64,000 nt of DNA from Neisseria perflava (GCF_019334725.1 NZ_CP079818.1:1550001-1614000); one strand, 5' to 3'; counted from the first letter of the stretch, positions 35,331 through 44,435 are shown. Numbers and translations: made by a program. The notes: generated from the sequence alone by a model not told the origin.

Positions 35331-37376
35331 ATGCAGAAACACACCCTCCGCCGCCTCCCCCTATTGATTGCTGCCGCTTTCGCCTCCGAATGGATTTATG
35401 CCGCCGATGCGGCGCAAGATGCGGAACAGGTGCAGTTGGAAGAAGTCGTCGTAACCGGCGAACGCACCAACCGCAGCGGCTTTGAAACCGCCACGTCCAA
35501 CCGCGTCTTCACCACGCCGAACATCGACCGCAGCGGCCACAACCTTTCCGCGACCGACCTGCTGAAACAGACCGTAAACACGGTGGACTTGGGCAGCGGC
35601 AACGATTTGCCGACCGTGCGCGGTGTGGACGGCTCCGGTCCCGCCGTCGGCGCGGTGGCGTTTTTCGCGGGCACGCGGCCGCGCCTGAACCTCTCCATAG
35701 ACGGCCGCTCCGCCACTTACAATGAATTCGCCTTCGGCACGCAGTCGCTGTGGGACATGCAGCAGGTGGAAGTCTTGCGCGGGCCGCAAAGCCATGTGCG
35801 CGGGCAGAACGCGGTGGCGGGCGCGGTGGTGATGCGTTCCAAAGACCCGACCGACGAATGGGAAGGCGCGCTGCGCTTGGGTTTGGGCAACCAAAAAACG
35901 CGTAATGTTGCCGGCGTAGTGTCCGGCCCGATTGTGAAAAACAACCTTGCCTTCCGCTTGAGCGCGGAGCGGCAGCAACGCGAAAGCTACGAACCGTTCG
36001 TGTCCTATGAGCCGACCGGCAACCCGCGCCGCGTGGAAAACACCAACGTGCGCTTCAAACTCCTGCTCACGCCCGAAAACCATCCCGATTTTTACAGCCG
36101 CCTGACGCTGAACCACATCCGTTCGCGCGCGCCGCAAAACGAAATCATGGGCAACACCGCCAGCCGCCGCTTTTTAAAAGAAAAGCCCGTGTTCGTAACC
36201 GGCTCGACATCGGGCATCTGGGACGTATCGTGGCAGCTTAACGACTATCTGAAACTGGAAAACAAACTGATTTACGGCCGCTACCACAACGAGCGGCTGC
36301 ACCTGCCGATGACCGTCAGCCCGCAAGGCGTGCCCGCCGAACTCAAAGGCCGCGAACTGCAATGGGAGCCGGTATTGCATTTTTCCAACAAAGGTCGTCT
36401 GAAAGGCCTTGCCGGACTGCACTACTTCCGCAGCAAACAAGACGAATGGGTAGATATCCGCAGCGTCGGCGGCCGCAACACCTTTGACGACCGCAACAGC
36501 GTGCGCGCCCTGTTTGCCGAAACCACATACAGCCCCAGCGAAAAATGGGACATCACGGCCGCCGCCCGCCTTGAAAAAGAAACGCACAAACGAAGCGGCG
36601 GCAGCGGCGCGCTGCACCTTGATTTAGACAAAGGCCAGACCGTGTTCCTGCCCAAAATCGACATCGCTTTCAAACCCACCGACCAATGGGTCAGCGGCAT
36701 CAAAGCCGCGCGCGGCTACAATCCGGGCGGCGCGGGCATCACCTTCGGCCGCCCTGTCGTAACCTACACTTATGAACCCGAATATGTGAACAACTACGAG
36801 TGGTACACCCGCTGGCGCAGCGCAGACCACCGCCTGCAACTCACCGGCAACCTGTTCCTGAACCACTACCGCGACATGCAGCTCCCCTTCTATCTCGGCA
36901 CCAACTCCGTCGTCATCCGCAACGCCAAAAAAGTCCATACCTACGGCGCGGAACTTGCCGCCGACTGGCAGGCGACCGACAGCCTGAAACTCACCACCGG
37001 ACTGGGGCTGCTCAACACCAAAATCAAAAGCTATCCCGACAGTGGCATCGAAGGCAACAAACTCGGCCGTGCGCCCAAATACACCGCCAACATCGGCGTG
37101 AAATACCTGAACGACAAAGGCTGGGAAGCCGGCGGCGACGTGCGCTTCTACGGCGGCTACTACTCCGCCGCCGACAATGCCGAATCAGGCAAAATCGGCG
37201 CATACAACCAAGTCAACCTCTACACCGCCTACAACTTCAAACAAGGCCGCATCTCGCTCTACGCCGACAACGTGTTCAACCGCCGCCGACCCATATTCAT
37301 TTCTAGCGCCGACCGCCAAGACGCACTCTACCAACGCCCCAGAAGCGTGGGCGTGAGCGCGGAATGGAAGTTTTAG
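35331..37376 (+). CDS. TonB-dependent outer-membrane receptor
   Basis: 681 residues. A signal peptide (MQKHTLRRLPLLIAAAFASEWIYA) is followed by a TonB-box-like stretch EEVVVTGER, a plug domain (about 50-165, with QVEVLRGPQSHVRGQNAVAGAVVMRSK) and a 22-strand barrel ending in a C-terminal Phe (SVGVSAEWKF), as required for Bam insertion. The plug and the neighbouring MFS gene suggest a siderophore or other metal chelate; the ligand is unknown. I cannot match it confidently to the named neisserial receptors. The gene is visibly more G+C-rich than its surroundings. Confidence 0.92.
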   Translation: MQKHTLRRLPLLIAAAFASEWIYAADAAQDAEQVQLEEVVVTGERTNRSGFETATSNRVFTTPNIDRSGHNLSATDLLKQTVNTVDLGSGNDLPTVRGVDGSGPAVGAVAFFAGTRPRLNLSIDGRSATYNEFAFGTQSLWDMQQVEVLRGPQSHVRGQNAVAGAVVMRSKDPTDEWEGALRLGLGNQKTRNVAGVVSGPIVKNNLAFRLSAERQQRESYEPFVSYEPTGNPRRVENTNVRFKLLLTPENHPDFYSRLTLNHIRSRAPQNEIMGNTASRRFLKEKPVFVTGSTSGIWDVSWQLNDYLKLENKLIYGRYHNERLHLPMTVSPQGVPAELKGRELQWEPVLHFSNKGRLKGLAGLHYFRSKQDEWVDIRSVGGRNTFDDRNSVRALFAETTYSPSEKWDITAAARLEKETHKRSGGSGALHLDLDKGQTVFLPKIDIAFKPTDQWVSGIKAARGYNPGGAGITFGRPVVTYTYEPEYVNNYEWYTRWRSADHRLQLTGNLFLNHYRDMQLPFYLGTNSVVIRNAKKVHTYGAELAADWQATDSLKLTTGLGLLNTKIKSYPDSGIEGNKLGRAPKYTANIGVKYLNDKGWEAGGDVRFYGGYYSAADNAESGKIGAYNQVNLYTAYNFKQGRISLYADNVFNRRRPIFISSADRQDALYQRPRSVGVSAEWKF

Positions 37377-37705
37377 GCGGGGCTGAAATGATGGAGGCCG
37401 TCTGAAACAATCGTAGGTCGGGCATCAATGCTCTACCTACGGTGACTGGAATAACGAAGGTCGTCTGAAACAGCCGTAACAACCGATTATCGTCATTAGC
37501 TTACGCAAGTCTGCTTCGCTACCCCCGCGCAGGCGGGAATCCAGACCTATCCGCACAGAAACTTATCGGATAAAGAAGTGCCTTCGAGTCTCCATTCTGG
37601 ATTCCCGCCTGCGCGGGAATGACGGCACAAGAAGTCTAAATAAAAAGCCAAGCATAAATGCCCAACTATTAACCTACCCTGCTTCCCAACACCCAAAGGA
37701 ATCCG
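37377..37705 (+). other. receptor to 132-aa gene intergenic region
   Basis: 329 bp with no gene. It holds uptake sequences (including a GTCGTCTGAA variant near 37459) and the mosaic repeat described at 37521-37620. The downstream gene has a good ribosome-binding site (AAAGGAA). Confidence 0.6.
37521..37620. repeat. neisserial intergenic mosaic element (two dRS3 repeats)
   Basis: The 20-bp repeat ATTCCCGCCTGCGCGGGAAT at 37601-37620 is the dRS3 form. An inverted, slightly altered copy, ACCCCCGCGCAGGCGGGAAT, lies at 37521-37540. The 60 bp between them would be an RS unit. dRS3 repeats are sites of recombination and of filamentous-phage insertion in pathogenic Neisseria. Confidence 0.8.
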
Positions 37706-38104
37706 ATGCACTACTTCACCCCCGCCAAAACCCTGCCCGAAGGCACCATCTACCTGACCGACCTGACCCACGTCGCCGACTTTTCCGACTGGCTGGCCGA
37801 ATTCGAAACCCTGTTAAACCAAAACCGCCGCTTCGCTACCGTCTGCACACCCATGCGGCGGCAGGTGAGCGACGAACAGCGCATTGCCGACCGCAAAACC
37901 TACATCGAATGGATAAAGGCACATCGGCCGCAACTGTCCGAACGCTGCGCCGCCATGCTCCTTATCGAACCCGACGCGGCGCAACTGGCGTTCTTCCGCG
38001 AACAATCGTCCAAACTCGGCCCCGCGCTGGGTGTGAACTACATCGTCGAAGCAGATGAAACAACCGCCCTGCTTCGCGCAGAAGAAGCGTTGAAGGCCGT
38101 CTGA
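37706..38104 (+). CDS. conserved-looking 132-aa protein of unknown function
   Basis: 132 residues, soluble, no signal peptide. Sequence features: MHYFTPAKTLPEGTIYL, a Trp-rich amphipathic stretch (DFSDWLAEFETLL), RRFATVCTPMRR, and alternating strands and helices that suggest a small alpha/beta domain. It lies between the TonB receptor and the MFS permease on the same strand, 100 bp before the permease, so it should belong to the same uptake system, perhaps acting on the imported compound in the cytosol. That role is inferred from position only. No family recognised. Confidence 0.82.
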   Translation: MHYFTPAKTLPEGTIYLTDLTHVADFSDWLAEFETLLNQNRRFATVCTPMRRQVSDEQRIADRKTYIEWIKAHRPQLSERCAAMLLIEPDAAQLAFFREQSSKLGPALGVNYIVEADETTALLRAEEALKAV

Positions 38105-38204
38105 AAAGATACTAAACCTATTTAAATACAAATCAAGTATTGCCACCCAATATGTTCAGACGGCCTTGTCCCTTTATTTGCCTCATCTTCAAAAGAATCA
38201 TGTG

Positions 38205-39440
38205 ATGTCCGACAATCAGACTTCCCCAAACTCACGCGACTGGCTGCTGCTTATCGGCGGCAGTACCTACAAATTCACGCTGACCGGTTTTTATCTGGTC
38301 GCGCTGGTCGCTATTTTGAAAAACCACGGTTACAGCCTGAATCAACTGAGCTGGATACATTTAATCGGCGGTATCGAAGCGGCGAAGGTGTTGTTTGCCG
38401 CGCTGATGGAGCGACGGCCGGCGGGGCGGTTCGGGCGGTTTCGCGGCTGGCTGCTGGCGGCGACACTGGGGCTTTCGGCAGTGTTCGGGCTGATAGCCTG
38501 CACCGACATAACGCAGAACTTCCCGCTGCTTCTGGCCTGCTGCGTTTTGCTCTCGGCAATGTCGGCGGTGTACGGCTGCGCGATGCTGGGCTTGTCGTGC
38601 ATCGTCCTGCCGCACCGCGAACGCGGTTTCGGCGGCGTGATTCAGACGATGGCGGCGCGCGGCGGCAAGATGATCGGCGGCGCGCTGGTATTGTGGCTGT
38701 ATCAGGAATACGGGCAGACGGCGGCGGCGGGCTTTATGCTGACGTTCAGCCTGCTGATGCTGCTGCAACTCTTGTGCTACCGCGAGCCGGAAAGTCCGAC
38801 TGCGCAAGGCAGTTGGACGGCGTTGGCAGCACGGCTGGTTTCTTTTTGGCAGCAACCTGAAACGGGCTGGCGGTGGCTGGTTTTGCTGTTTGCCGTTGCT
38901 GCACCATATGCGTTTATGGCGGCGACTTTTGTGCCCAAACTGGCGGATTTGGGCTTCACCCCGAAACAGACAGGCGGGATTTTGGCGGTAGGTATTCCTG
39001 TTGCCTGCCTGATTGTGACGCCGCTGTCGGGCTGGTTTTCGCGCAATTATCCACGCCGCAAACTCGTTTTCCTGCTCTACGTGCTGCAACTGCCGCTTTT
39101 GGCGTCCATGACTGCCATCGACACGCTCGCACGTGTCCACCCTTGGCTGCCCCCCGCGCAAATCATCGCCCTGAGCCTGAGCTACACGCTGCTGCTGCCG
39201 GTAATACTGGCGTTGGTGATGGACAAATCCGACCGCGCCACCGCCGCACTCGACAGCAGCCTGCAATTTTCCGTGGTTCTGCTCGGCAGTTACGCGGCCG
39301 GTTTCGCCGCCCTGCGGCTGGCCAAGGCTATTGGTTATACGGATGCGTATTGGGTTGCAGTGTACTTAGCTGTATTGGTAGGCCTGCTTTTATATTTGAA
39401 TAAAAATTTATTTAATTATCCACAGCGTGATTCACAATAA
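38205..39440 (+). CDS. MFS-family permease, probably siderophore-linked
   Basis: 411 residues with about twelve hydrophobic segments, a major-facilitator layout. The ATG at 38205 starts MSDNQTSPNSRDWLLLIGG; a TTG at 38166 upstream is less likely. Loop residues such as RGFGGVIQTMAARGGKMIGG and the interdomain loop near 205 fit MFS transporters of the FptX/RhtX type, which carry ferric siderophores across the inner membrane next to a TonB receptor. That assignment rests on context. The first half is extremely G+C-rich. Confidence 0.88.
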   Translation: MSDNQTSPNSRDWLLLIGGSTYKFTLTGFYLVALVAILKNHGYSLNQLSWIHLIGGIEAAKVLFAALMERRPAGRFGRFRGWLLAATLGLSAVFGLIACTDITQNFPLLLACCVLLSAMSAVYGCAMLGLSCIVLPHRERGFGGVIQTMAARGGKMIGGALVLWLYQEYGQTAAAGFMLTFSLLMLLQLLCYREPESPTAQGSWTALAARLVSFWQQPETGWRWLVLLFAVAAPYAFMAATFVPKLADLGFTPKQTGGILAVGIPVACLIVTPLSGWFSRNYPRRKLVFLLYVLQLPLLASMTAIDTLARVHPWLPPAQIIALSLSYTLLLPVILALVMDKSDRATAALDSSLQFSVVLLGSYAAGFAALRLAKAIGYTDAYWVAVYLAVLVGLLLYLNKNLFNYPQRDSQ

Positions 39441-39582
39441 TGAGTTCAGATATTTACCCATCAATTTTAATTGAATGCTCCTCCGGATAATTTTTCATTT
39501 TATTGCACAATCTCTCAAAAAATATAACAAAAAGTGCCCATAATACTGCCGTTATTACACTCTTAAATTCAAAAGGAACCTC

Positions 39583-40071
39583 ATGACTGCTGTTCTCATA
39601 GTTCTCGGTTTAATCGCCATTGTTGTCGGTATTTTGGGAACGATTTACCCTGCCTTGCCCGGATTGGGTTTGATGTTTGGCGGCGCATGGCTGTTGGGTT
39701 ATGCCGGCGATTATCAAGTGTTTGGCTCGGGTACGCTGACCTTTTTGGCCATCGTTGCCGTATTCGGTACTGCAATGGACTATGTGGCGGGTGCGTTGGG
39801 TGCAAAATATACCGGCGCAAGTAAAACCGCGGTTTGGGGTGCATTTATCGGCGGTATCGTCGGCGCATTCTTCTCCATTCCCGGCTTGTTACTTGGTCCG
39901 TTGACCGGAGCGGCCATCGGCGAATTTATCGCACGCAAAGACACATGGCAGGCAGGCAAAGTAGGTATCGGTACGTTCATCGGCTTTATCATCGGCACCG
40001 TGGCCAAAATCGGCTGCGCCTTGACCATCGCACTGACCATCCTGTTTGTTTGGTTAGCCTCATTCTTCTAA
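39583..40071 (+). CDS. DUF456 family membrane protein
   Basis: 162 residues, almost all hydrophobic, with about four membrane helices and many Gly. The family pattern is visible: GILGTIYPALPGLGLMFGGAWLLGY and the repeated small-residue helix VWGAFIGGIVGAFFSIPGLLLGPLTGAAIGEF. DUF456 proteins are of unknown function. It stands alone behind the G+C-rich block and is followed by an uptake-sequence hairpin (about 40085-40121) shared with the convergent gene. Confidence 0.9.
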   Translation: MTAVLIVLGLIAIVVGILGTIYPALPGLGLMFGGAWLLGYAGDYQVFGSGTLTFLAIVAVFGTAMDYVAGALGAKYTGASKTAVWGAFIGGIVGAFFSIPGLLLGPLTGAAIGEFIARKDTWQAGKVGIGTFIGFIIGTVAKIGCALTIALTILFVWLASFF

Positions 40072-40141
40072 ACAAAAAATATTAAAGGCCGTCTGAATTT
40101 CAAGCATTCAGACGGCATTTTCATTGCTCTATTTATTTTTC

Positions 40142-40801
40142 TTATTTGCCGCAGCAGGCTTTGTATTTTTTACCGCTGCCACACGGGCAAGGATCGTTGC
40201 GACCCACTTTTTCGCCTTCGCGGCGTACTGTTTGCGGCTTATTGATGATGGCCTGCCAATACCAGTAAATATCCAGCAGGACATGCGGCAAATCAGATTC
40301 CAGCTGGGTCAGCTCTTTTTCATTCAGATGTAAAATAACTTCGCCGTTTTCCTCATCATCATAGATGCCACCCAAGGCCATAATCGGATAGAACAAGTCT
40401 TCAAATTCTTCCTGATCGACTGCTTCAAACCAATCGGTAGGCACAATATCCAGTGCATAAAGATAGGCGTTACACCAAGTGTAAAAATCCGGATTGCCGG
40501 CTTCATCTTCATAAAACCACAAATCAGGCAGAATTTTTTCGTTGAGCTTCATGCGCATATCGGCGGCCATTGCCATGACCAAACGCTCGATTTCAGTGCG
40601 CTCTTTGGCATCAAACAAAGATTCTTCACCCAAAATCTCAGGCAGCCAGTTGGTCGGATTCAAAGCATCCGGACCGCTCAATAAAGCCATCATAAAACCT
40701 TGAACTTCATCACAACGCATGGTGTTGTGGGCTTCGGATTTGGCATCCAGCAATTCCATTAATCGGCTGCGTGCCGCTTCATCAAAAGTCAGTATTTGCA
40801 T
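40142..40801 (-). CDS. YecA/UPF0149-family protein with SEC-C zinc motif
   Basis: 219 residues. The N-terminal part is a helical UPF0149 (YecA/YgfB) domain (about 15-170: EVQGFMMALLSGPDALNPTNWLPEI). The C-terminus is a SEC-C motif, VGRNDPCPCGSGKKYKACCGK, with the CxCx8CC/H arrangement that binds zinc in SecA and related proteins. Such proteins may touch SecA or the ribosome; no direct role is known. Convergent with the DUF456 gene. Confidence 0.9.
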   Translation of the reverse strand: MQILTFDEAARSRLMELLDAKSEAHNTMRCDEVQGFMMALLSGPDALNPTNWLPEILGEESLFDAKERTEIERLVMAMAADMRMKLNEKILPDLWFYEDEAGNPDFYTWCNAYLYALDIVPTDWFEAVDQEEFEDLFYPIMALGGIYDDEENGEVILHLNEKELTQLESDLPHVLLDIYWYWQAIINKPQTVRREGEKVGRNDPCPCGSGKKYKACCGK

Positions 40802-40835
40802 TTTCGTTCCTTAAAATAAAATCATATTATGGTTT

Positions 40836-41627
40836 TCAGACGGCCCGAGCATGGATACGCTGCCGCATTTGTTCAAACAGACAAACCGTTGCCGCCATCG
40901 CGACATTCAGGGATTCGGTTTGCCCCAACATGGGAATTTTGACACAAGCATCAGCCTTCTCTTTTACCGTTTCACTCACGCCACTGCCCTCGTTGCCAAA
41001 TACCCAAGCGCAAGGTTTACTGAGATCCATTTCATACAACCCGATATTGCGGCCACCCAAGGCAGTTGCCCAAATTTGATGCTGATACCTTTCCATCCAA
41101 GCGGATAATTCCACTCGACTAAAAATAGACAGCAGAAAATGCGCACCCATCCCTGCCCGCAACACTTTGGGCGACCAAATATCTACGGAATCATTGCCGC
41201 ACACGATTTGCTTGACTCCGGCCGCCGCCGCGCTGCGCAAAATCGTGCCTGCATTGCCGGGGTCTTGTACCCGCTCCAATACCACGCAATCTCCGTGTGA
41301 AGGCAAGCCTGCCTGTTTCGGAATATCAATCCAAGTCATCACATCATCGGCATCGGTCAGACTGGTGATTTTAGACAGCGCTTCGTTACCGACCCAAGTA
41401 ATCAATCCCTCGTTCAACTGCGCCGTAATTTCTTGAATTTCAGGATGTTGTTGTTTCTTTTCAGGCAGGTAAACCTGTTTGGGCGTACCGCCGCTTTGCA
41501 AATAAGTTTGCAGCAGATGTACGCCTTCCAATACGGTTTCACCGCTTTCGCGCCTTGTTTTGGCCTGCGTCAAAAGACGGAATAAATGTTTGAGCTGTTC
41601 GTTTTGAGCAGAGGTAATCAGTTTCAT
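40836..41627 (-). CDS. SpoU/TrmH-family RNA 2'-O-methyltransferase
   Basis: 263 residues from the ATG at 41627 (MKLITSAQNEQLKHL); an ATG 9 bp upstream is possible and neither has a strong ribosome-binding site. The N-terminal substrate-binding domain (ETVLEGVHLLQTYL) is followed by the knotted SPOUT domain with motifs VLERVQDPGNAGTILRSAAAAG, FGNEGSGVS and the C-terminal PMLGQTESLNVAMAATVCLFE. Substrate (23S rRNA or tRNA) is not readable. Confidence 0.92.
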   Translation of the reverse strand: MKLITSAQNEQLKHLFRLLTQAKTRRESGETVLEGVHLLQTYLQSGGTPKQVYLPEKKQQHPEIQEITAQLNEGLITWVGNEALSKITSLTDADDVMTWIDIPKQAGLPSHGDCVVLERVQDPGNAGTILRSAAAAGVKQIVCGNDSVDIWSPKVLRAGMGAHFLLSIFSRVELSAWMERYQHQIWATALGGRNIGLYEMDLSKPCAWVFGNEGSGVSETVKEKADACVKIPMLGQTESLNVAMAATVCLFEQMRQRIHARAV

Positions 41628-41701
41628 GGAGCGCATTATAACTGTTTTGACTTCTTTGAAGCTATGCTTTCAGACGGCCTGACGGTTTTACTGAAAAAAT
41701 A

Positions 41702-41729
41702 AAAACCCTTGCCATAAAGCAAGGGTTTT
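41702..41729 (-). terminator. terminator of the rpoE-rseA unit
   Basis: A perfect 11-bp stem (AAAACCCTTGC / GCAAGGGTTTT) with a 6-nt loop, T run on the minus strand, 16 bp past the anti-sigma stop. Confidence 0.85.
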
Positions 41730-41744
41730 GCATGATTTCATTTT

Positions 41745-42287
41745 TTACTGCACAACAGTCTGCTGCTCATTTTTTTGCTCGGTGCGGACAGTCGGACGAT
41801 TTTCAATTTTTCCGTCTTTTGCCGCATTCGGTACAACGGTCTCGCCAGGCTCTGAAGCTGCTTTATCACTAGGCGTACCGCTTACCGGAATAATATTTTG
41901 GGCAGGCTGAATATTAGACTTCTCTGCAACCGGCATAGCGTCACGAGAAGTTTGCGGTGTAAATTGCCATACTGCAACAGCAATCGCACACACGCTGGCA
42001 GCGGCCGCGAAGAATTTGAAGAAGCCGCTATTGGCCGCTTCACGCTGAGCATATTTTTCCTGTTTGCCTTCAGCTTGAGGCACTGTAAATGCTTTGCTTT
42101 GCATGGTTTCACCGGCAACACTCGCCGCCGCACCCTGACGGATACAGTCGCCGATAATGTGGTACTCATGCCAAGCGCGCATAGCTTCCTCGTCTGCCAA
42201 TACGGCATCCAGCATCTCATCAGTCAATGCTTCACCGTCCATCAATGCAGACACATACTCCAATGCTTTATTTGTTTTGTCGTTCAT
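41745..42287 (-). CDS. RseA/MucA-like anti-sigma factor
   Basis: 180 residues from the ATG at 42287, preceded by GGTGG. The N-terminal RseA-like domain (LEYVSALMDGEALTDEMLDAVLADEEAMRAWHEYHIIGDCIRQG) would bind sigma in the cytosol. A single membrane helix (FFKFFAAAASVCAIAVAVWQF, about 90-110) and a polar periplasmic tail follow. It starts 5 bp after rpoE on the same strand. This is not the zinc-binding type of anti-sigma factor: the HxxxCxxC motif is absent. Confidence 0.88.
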   Translation of the reverse strand: MNDKTNKALEYVSALMDGEALTDEMLDAVLADEEAMRAWHEYHIIGDCIRQGAAASVAGETMQSKAFTVPQAEGKQEKYAQREAANSGFFKFFAAAASVCAIAVAVWQFTPQTSRDAMPVAEKSNIQPAQNIIPVSGTPSDKAASEPGETVVPNAAKDGKIENRPTVRTEQKNEQQTVVQ

Positions 42288-42292
42288 TTTTA

Positions 42293-42892
42293 TTACCACC
42301 TTTGATCTTCAGAAGTATCCAACAGCGGCCGCAAATCTTTTGCAATCAGTTCACGCGCTCTGAAAATACGCGAACGTACAGTACCTATCGGACAATCCAC
42401 TACCCGAGCTATTTCTTCGTAAGACAAGCCATCCATTTCCCTAAGCGTAATGGCTTGACGCATATCGTCTGGCAGTTGCGCAATGCTTGCTTCGACGGTC
42501 TGCAAGATTTCCCGATTCATCATTTCAGCTTCCGGCGTATGGTAATCCGCAATCTGATCGGTTAAATCGAGAACATCTCCCTCCTCATTGGCTGCTTCCG
42601 AGCTGACAAAAAACTGGCGACCCGAAGTGGTCAAGAAATTCTTTGCTGTATTGATACCGATACGGTACAGCCACGTATAAAATGCACTTTCTCCACGAAA
42701 ATTTGCCAATGCACGATAAGCCCTAATCATTGCCTCTTGGGTTACATCGTGTACTTCGTGCTCATCCTGAATAAAACGGGAAATCAGTCTGTTTAGCCGA
42801 CGCTGATACTTGGACATCAGCATCTCGAATGCCTTATGGTCACCTTTCTGTGCGCGCTCCACCAAAACTTGATCTATTTGGCGATCGTTCAT
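42293..42892 (-). CDS. rpoE: ECF sigma factor RpoE (AlgU type)
   Basis: 199 residues. Region 2 carries RLNRLISRFIQDEHEVHDVTQEAMIRAYRALANFRGESAFYTWLYRI and region 4 carries LPDDMRQAITLREMDGLSYEEIARVVDCPIGTVRSRIFRARE, both very close to E. coli RpoE and P. aeruginosa AlgU. The ATG at 42892 has AAGG 6 bp upstream. It should direct envelope-stress genes and is held by the anti-sigma encoded next to it. An RpoE-like promoter lies upstream. Confidence 0.94.
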   Translation of the reverse strand: MNDRQIDQVLVERAQKGDHKAFEMLMSKYQRRLNRLISRFIQDEHEVHDVTQEAMIRAYRALANFRGESAFYTWLYRIGINTAKNFLTTSGRQFFVSSEAANEEGDVLDLTDQIADYHTPEAEMMNREILQTVEASIAQLPDDMRQAITLREMDGLSYEEIARVVDCPIGTVRSRIFRARELIAKDLRPLLDTSEDQRW

Positions 42893-42953
42893 ATTCAACC
42901 TTTAATCGTTTTACTGCTTTAAACCAAAAATAGTAAAGCGTGCTGTGCACAGT

Positions 42954-42980
42954 AAAGACAGCAACGCTTTGAAATAGTTC
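42954..42980 (-). promoter_or_regulatory. candidate RpoE-dependent (self-activated) promoter
   Basis: On the minus strand, GAACTA (42975-42980) and TCTTT (42954-42958) are separated by 16 bp. The RpoE/AlgU consensus is GAACTT-N16/17-TCTGA. It lies about 60 bp before the rpoE ATG, a fitting position for autoregulation. Confidence 0.5.
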
Positions 42981-43079
42981 CACGAGATTACACTCAATTG
43001 CCAAAGTTTATTCGTATAGATACTCTAACACTGACTATATTTCTTGATATACATGGACTTAATAAAAGTAGTTTAATTA

Positions 43080-44435
43080 CTAATAGTTACTAAACTTAGA
43101 GTCAACCACTTTGTCTTTTGCTATATATTTGGCTAACTTTTCATGAACAGGCAGATAGCCTTCCCCTATTTGAACATCGCTTCCCACCCGAAGATTAACA
43201 ACAGCAAGGCACTTGTTGCCCATACTTAAGACAATCGGCCAATATTTACGGACGAGTGGCACAATATGACACTCTTGCAATAGTTTTTCGACTGATTTTT
43301 CCCTTTGTCCTGACTGAATCACATCGCCTTTGACCACACTTCGAAGTACCGCCTGCTTCTCCAACTCCTCTTCTGACAAACCTCCCTTATACGGTAATAA
43401 AACAAAACCATTTTCCAGCAAAATATCTTTCAGACGGCCTCGAACTTCGCTGCCATTACACCAAGGCAGTTTTTGAAACTCACTTTCCTGACAAACAAAC
43501 AGCTTGTCCCGATAGGCGACCAGTTCTCCGTCTGGTAAATTTAACTGCGCCTGATCAGCGGTTTCCAATACTCGGGCAAAATCGGCAATACTGTGATAAG
43601 AAGGCAATGATTCCGTTTGCTTTCGCAAAAAATACCAAAGCAGCCGACGACGCAAAAGCGGCGTACATTGCCGCCACCGGCTGATGCTGAATATTCCGTT
43701 TGGACTGATGCGCTGGTATTCAGACTCAATCAATTCATCTAAAAGCTGCAAATCTTCCTGCAATAATCGAACATTGGCACAAATTTGCTGCTCAAAATTC
43801 GGAATACGCTGCTGCCATTGCGGCAAAGCCTGATTTCTCATCCAATTGCGTAAATAGCCGGAGTCTTCATTACTTTCGTCTTCAACAAAAGACAATCCCC
43901 ATTGTTGGGCATACTCAGCCAATTTCTGACGGGAAAATGCCAAAAGCGGCCGCCAGATTTGAATCTCTTCATTTAAATCACGCCATACCGGCATAGCCGC
44001 CATACCGCGCAATCCACCCCCGCGCACAGCCGACAACATAAATGTTTCGATTTGATCATTACGGTGATGGGCCAAAACAATGATTTTCTTCAGGCCGTCT
44101 GAAAATGCCCGATATCGTGCAGCCCTGGCCGCCGCTTCCAAACCTTTTCCTTGTTTTTCCACATTGACACGGCACACCCGCAAGGCCACATTCAGACGCT
44201 GACAATAATCCTGACAAAATTTTGCCCAACTGTCGGCATTGGTACTTAAACCATGATGAACATGGACGGCACGCAAATCAAAATGGCGAAATTCACGCAT
44301 CCGATGCAAAAGATGCAGCAGGACGACAGAATCCAATCCGCCACTCAAGCCAACTTCAACAACAGTATGGCTCGGCAAATCAGGAAAAGCTGCTTGAAAA
44401 CTTTTAAATAGGGAATCAGGAGATAGTTGCGACAT
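43080..44435 (-). CDS. tilS: tRNA(Ile)-lysidine synthetase
   Basis: Converts C34 of tRNA-Ile to lysidine so it reads AUA. 451 residues. The PP-loop LSGGLDSVVLLHLLHRM is near residue 30. The catalytic domain HHRNDQIETFMLSAVRGGGLRGM is followed by substrate-binding and C-terminal domains. An uptake sequence directly abuts the ATG (GCCGTCTGAAATG), and no ordinary ribosome-binding site is seen. The gene is 91 bp downstream of accA's stop on the same strand, but accA has its own terminator. Confidence 0.94.
   Translation of the reverse strand: MSQLSPDSLFKSFQAAFPDLPSHTVVEVGLSGGLDSVVLLHLLHRMREFRHFDLRAVHVHHGLSTNADSWAKFCQDYCQRLNVALRVCRVNVEKQGKGLEAAARAARYRAFSDGLKKIIVLAHHRNDQIETFMLSAVRGGGLRGMAAMPVWRDLNEEIQIWRPLLAFSRQKLAEYAQQWGLSFVEDESNEDSGYLRNWMRNQALPQWQQRIPNFEQQICANVRLLQEDLQLLDELIESEYQRISPNGIFSISRWRQCTPLLRRRLLWYFLRKQTESLPSYHSIADFARVLETADQAQLNLPDGELVAYRDKLFVCQESEFQKLPWCNGSEVRGRLKDILLENGFVLLPYKGGLSEEELEKQAVLRSVVKGDVIQSGQREKSVEKLLQECHIVPLVRKYWPIVLSMGNKCLAVVNLRVGSDVQIGEGYLPVHEKLAKYIAKDKVVDSKFSNY

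Noticed and set aside
38361..39266. 301-codon open frame opposite the MFS gene
   Set aside because: High G+C leaves few stops in all frames; composition (Arg/Gln/His-rich) is not protein-like.
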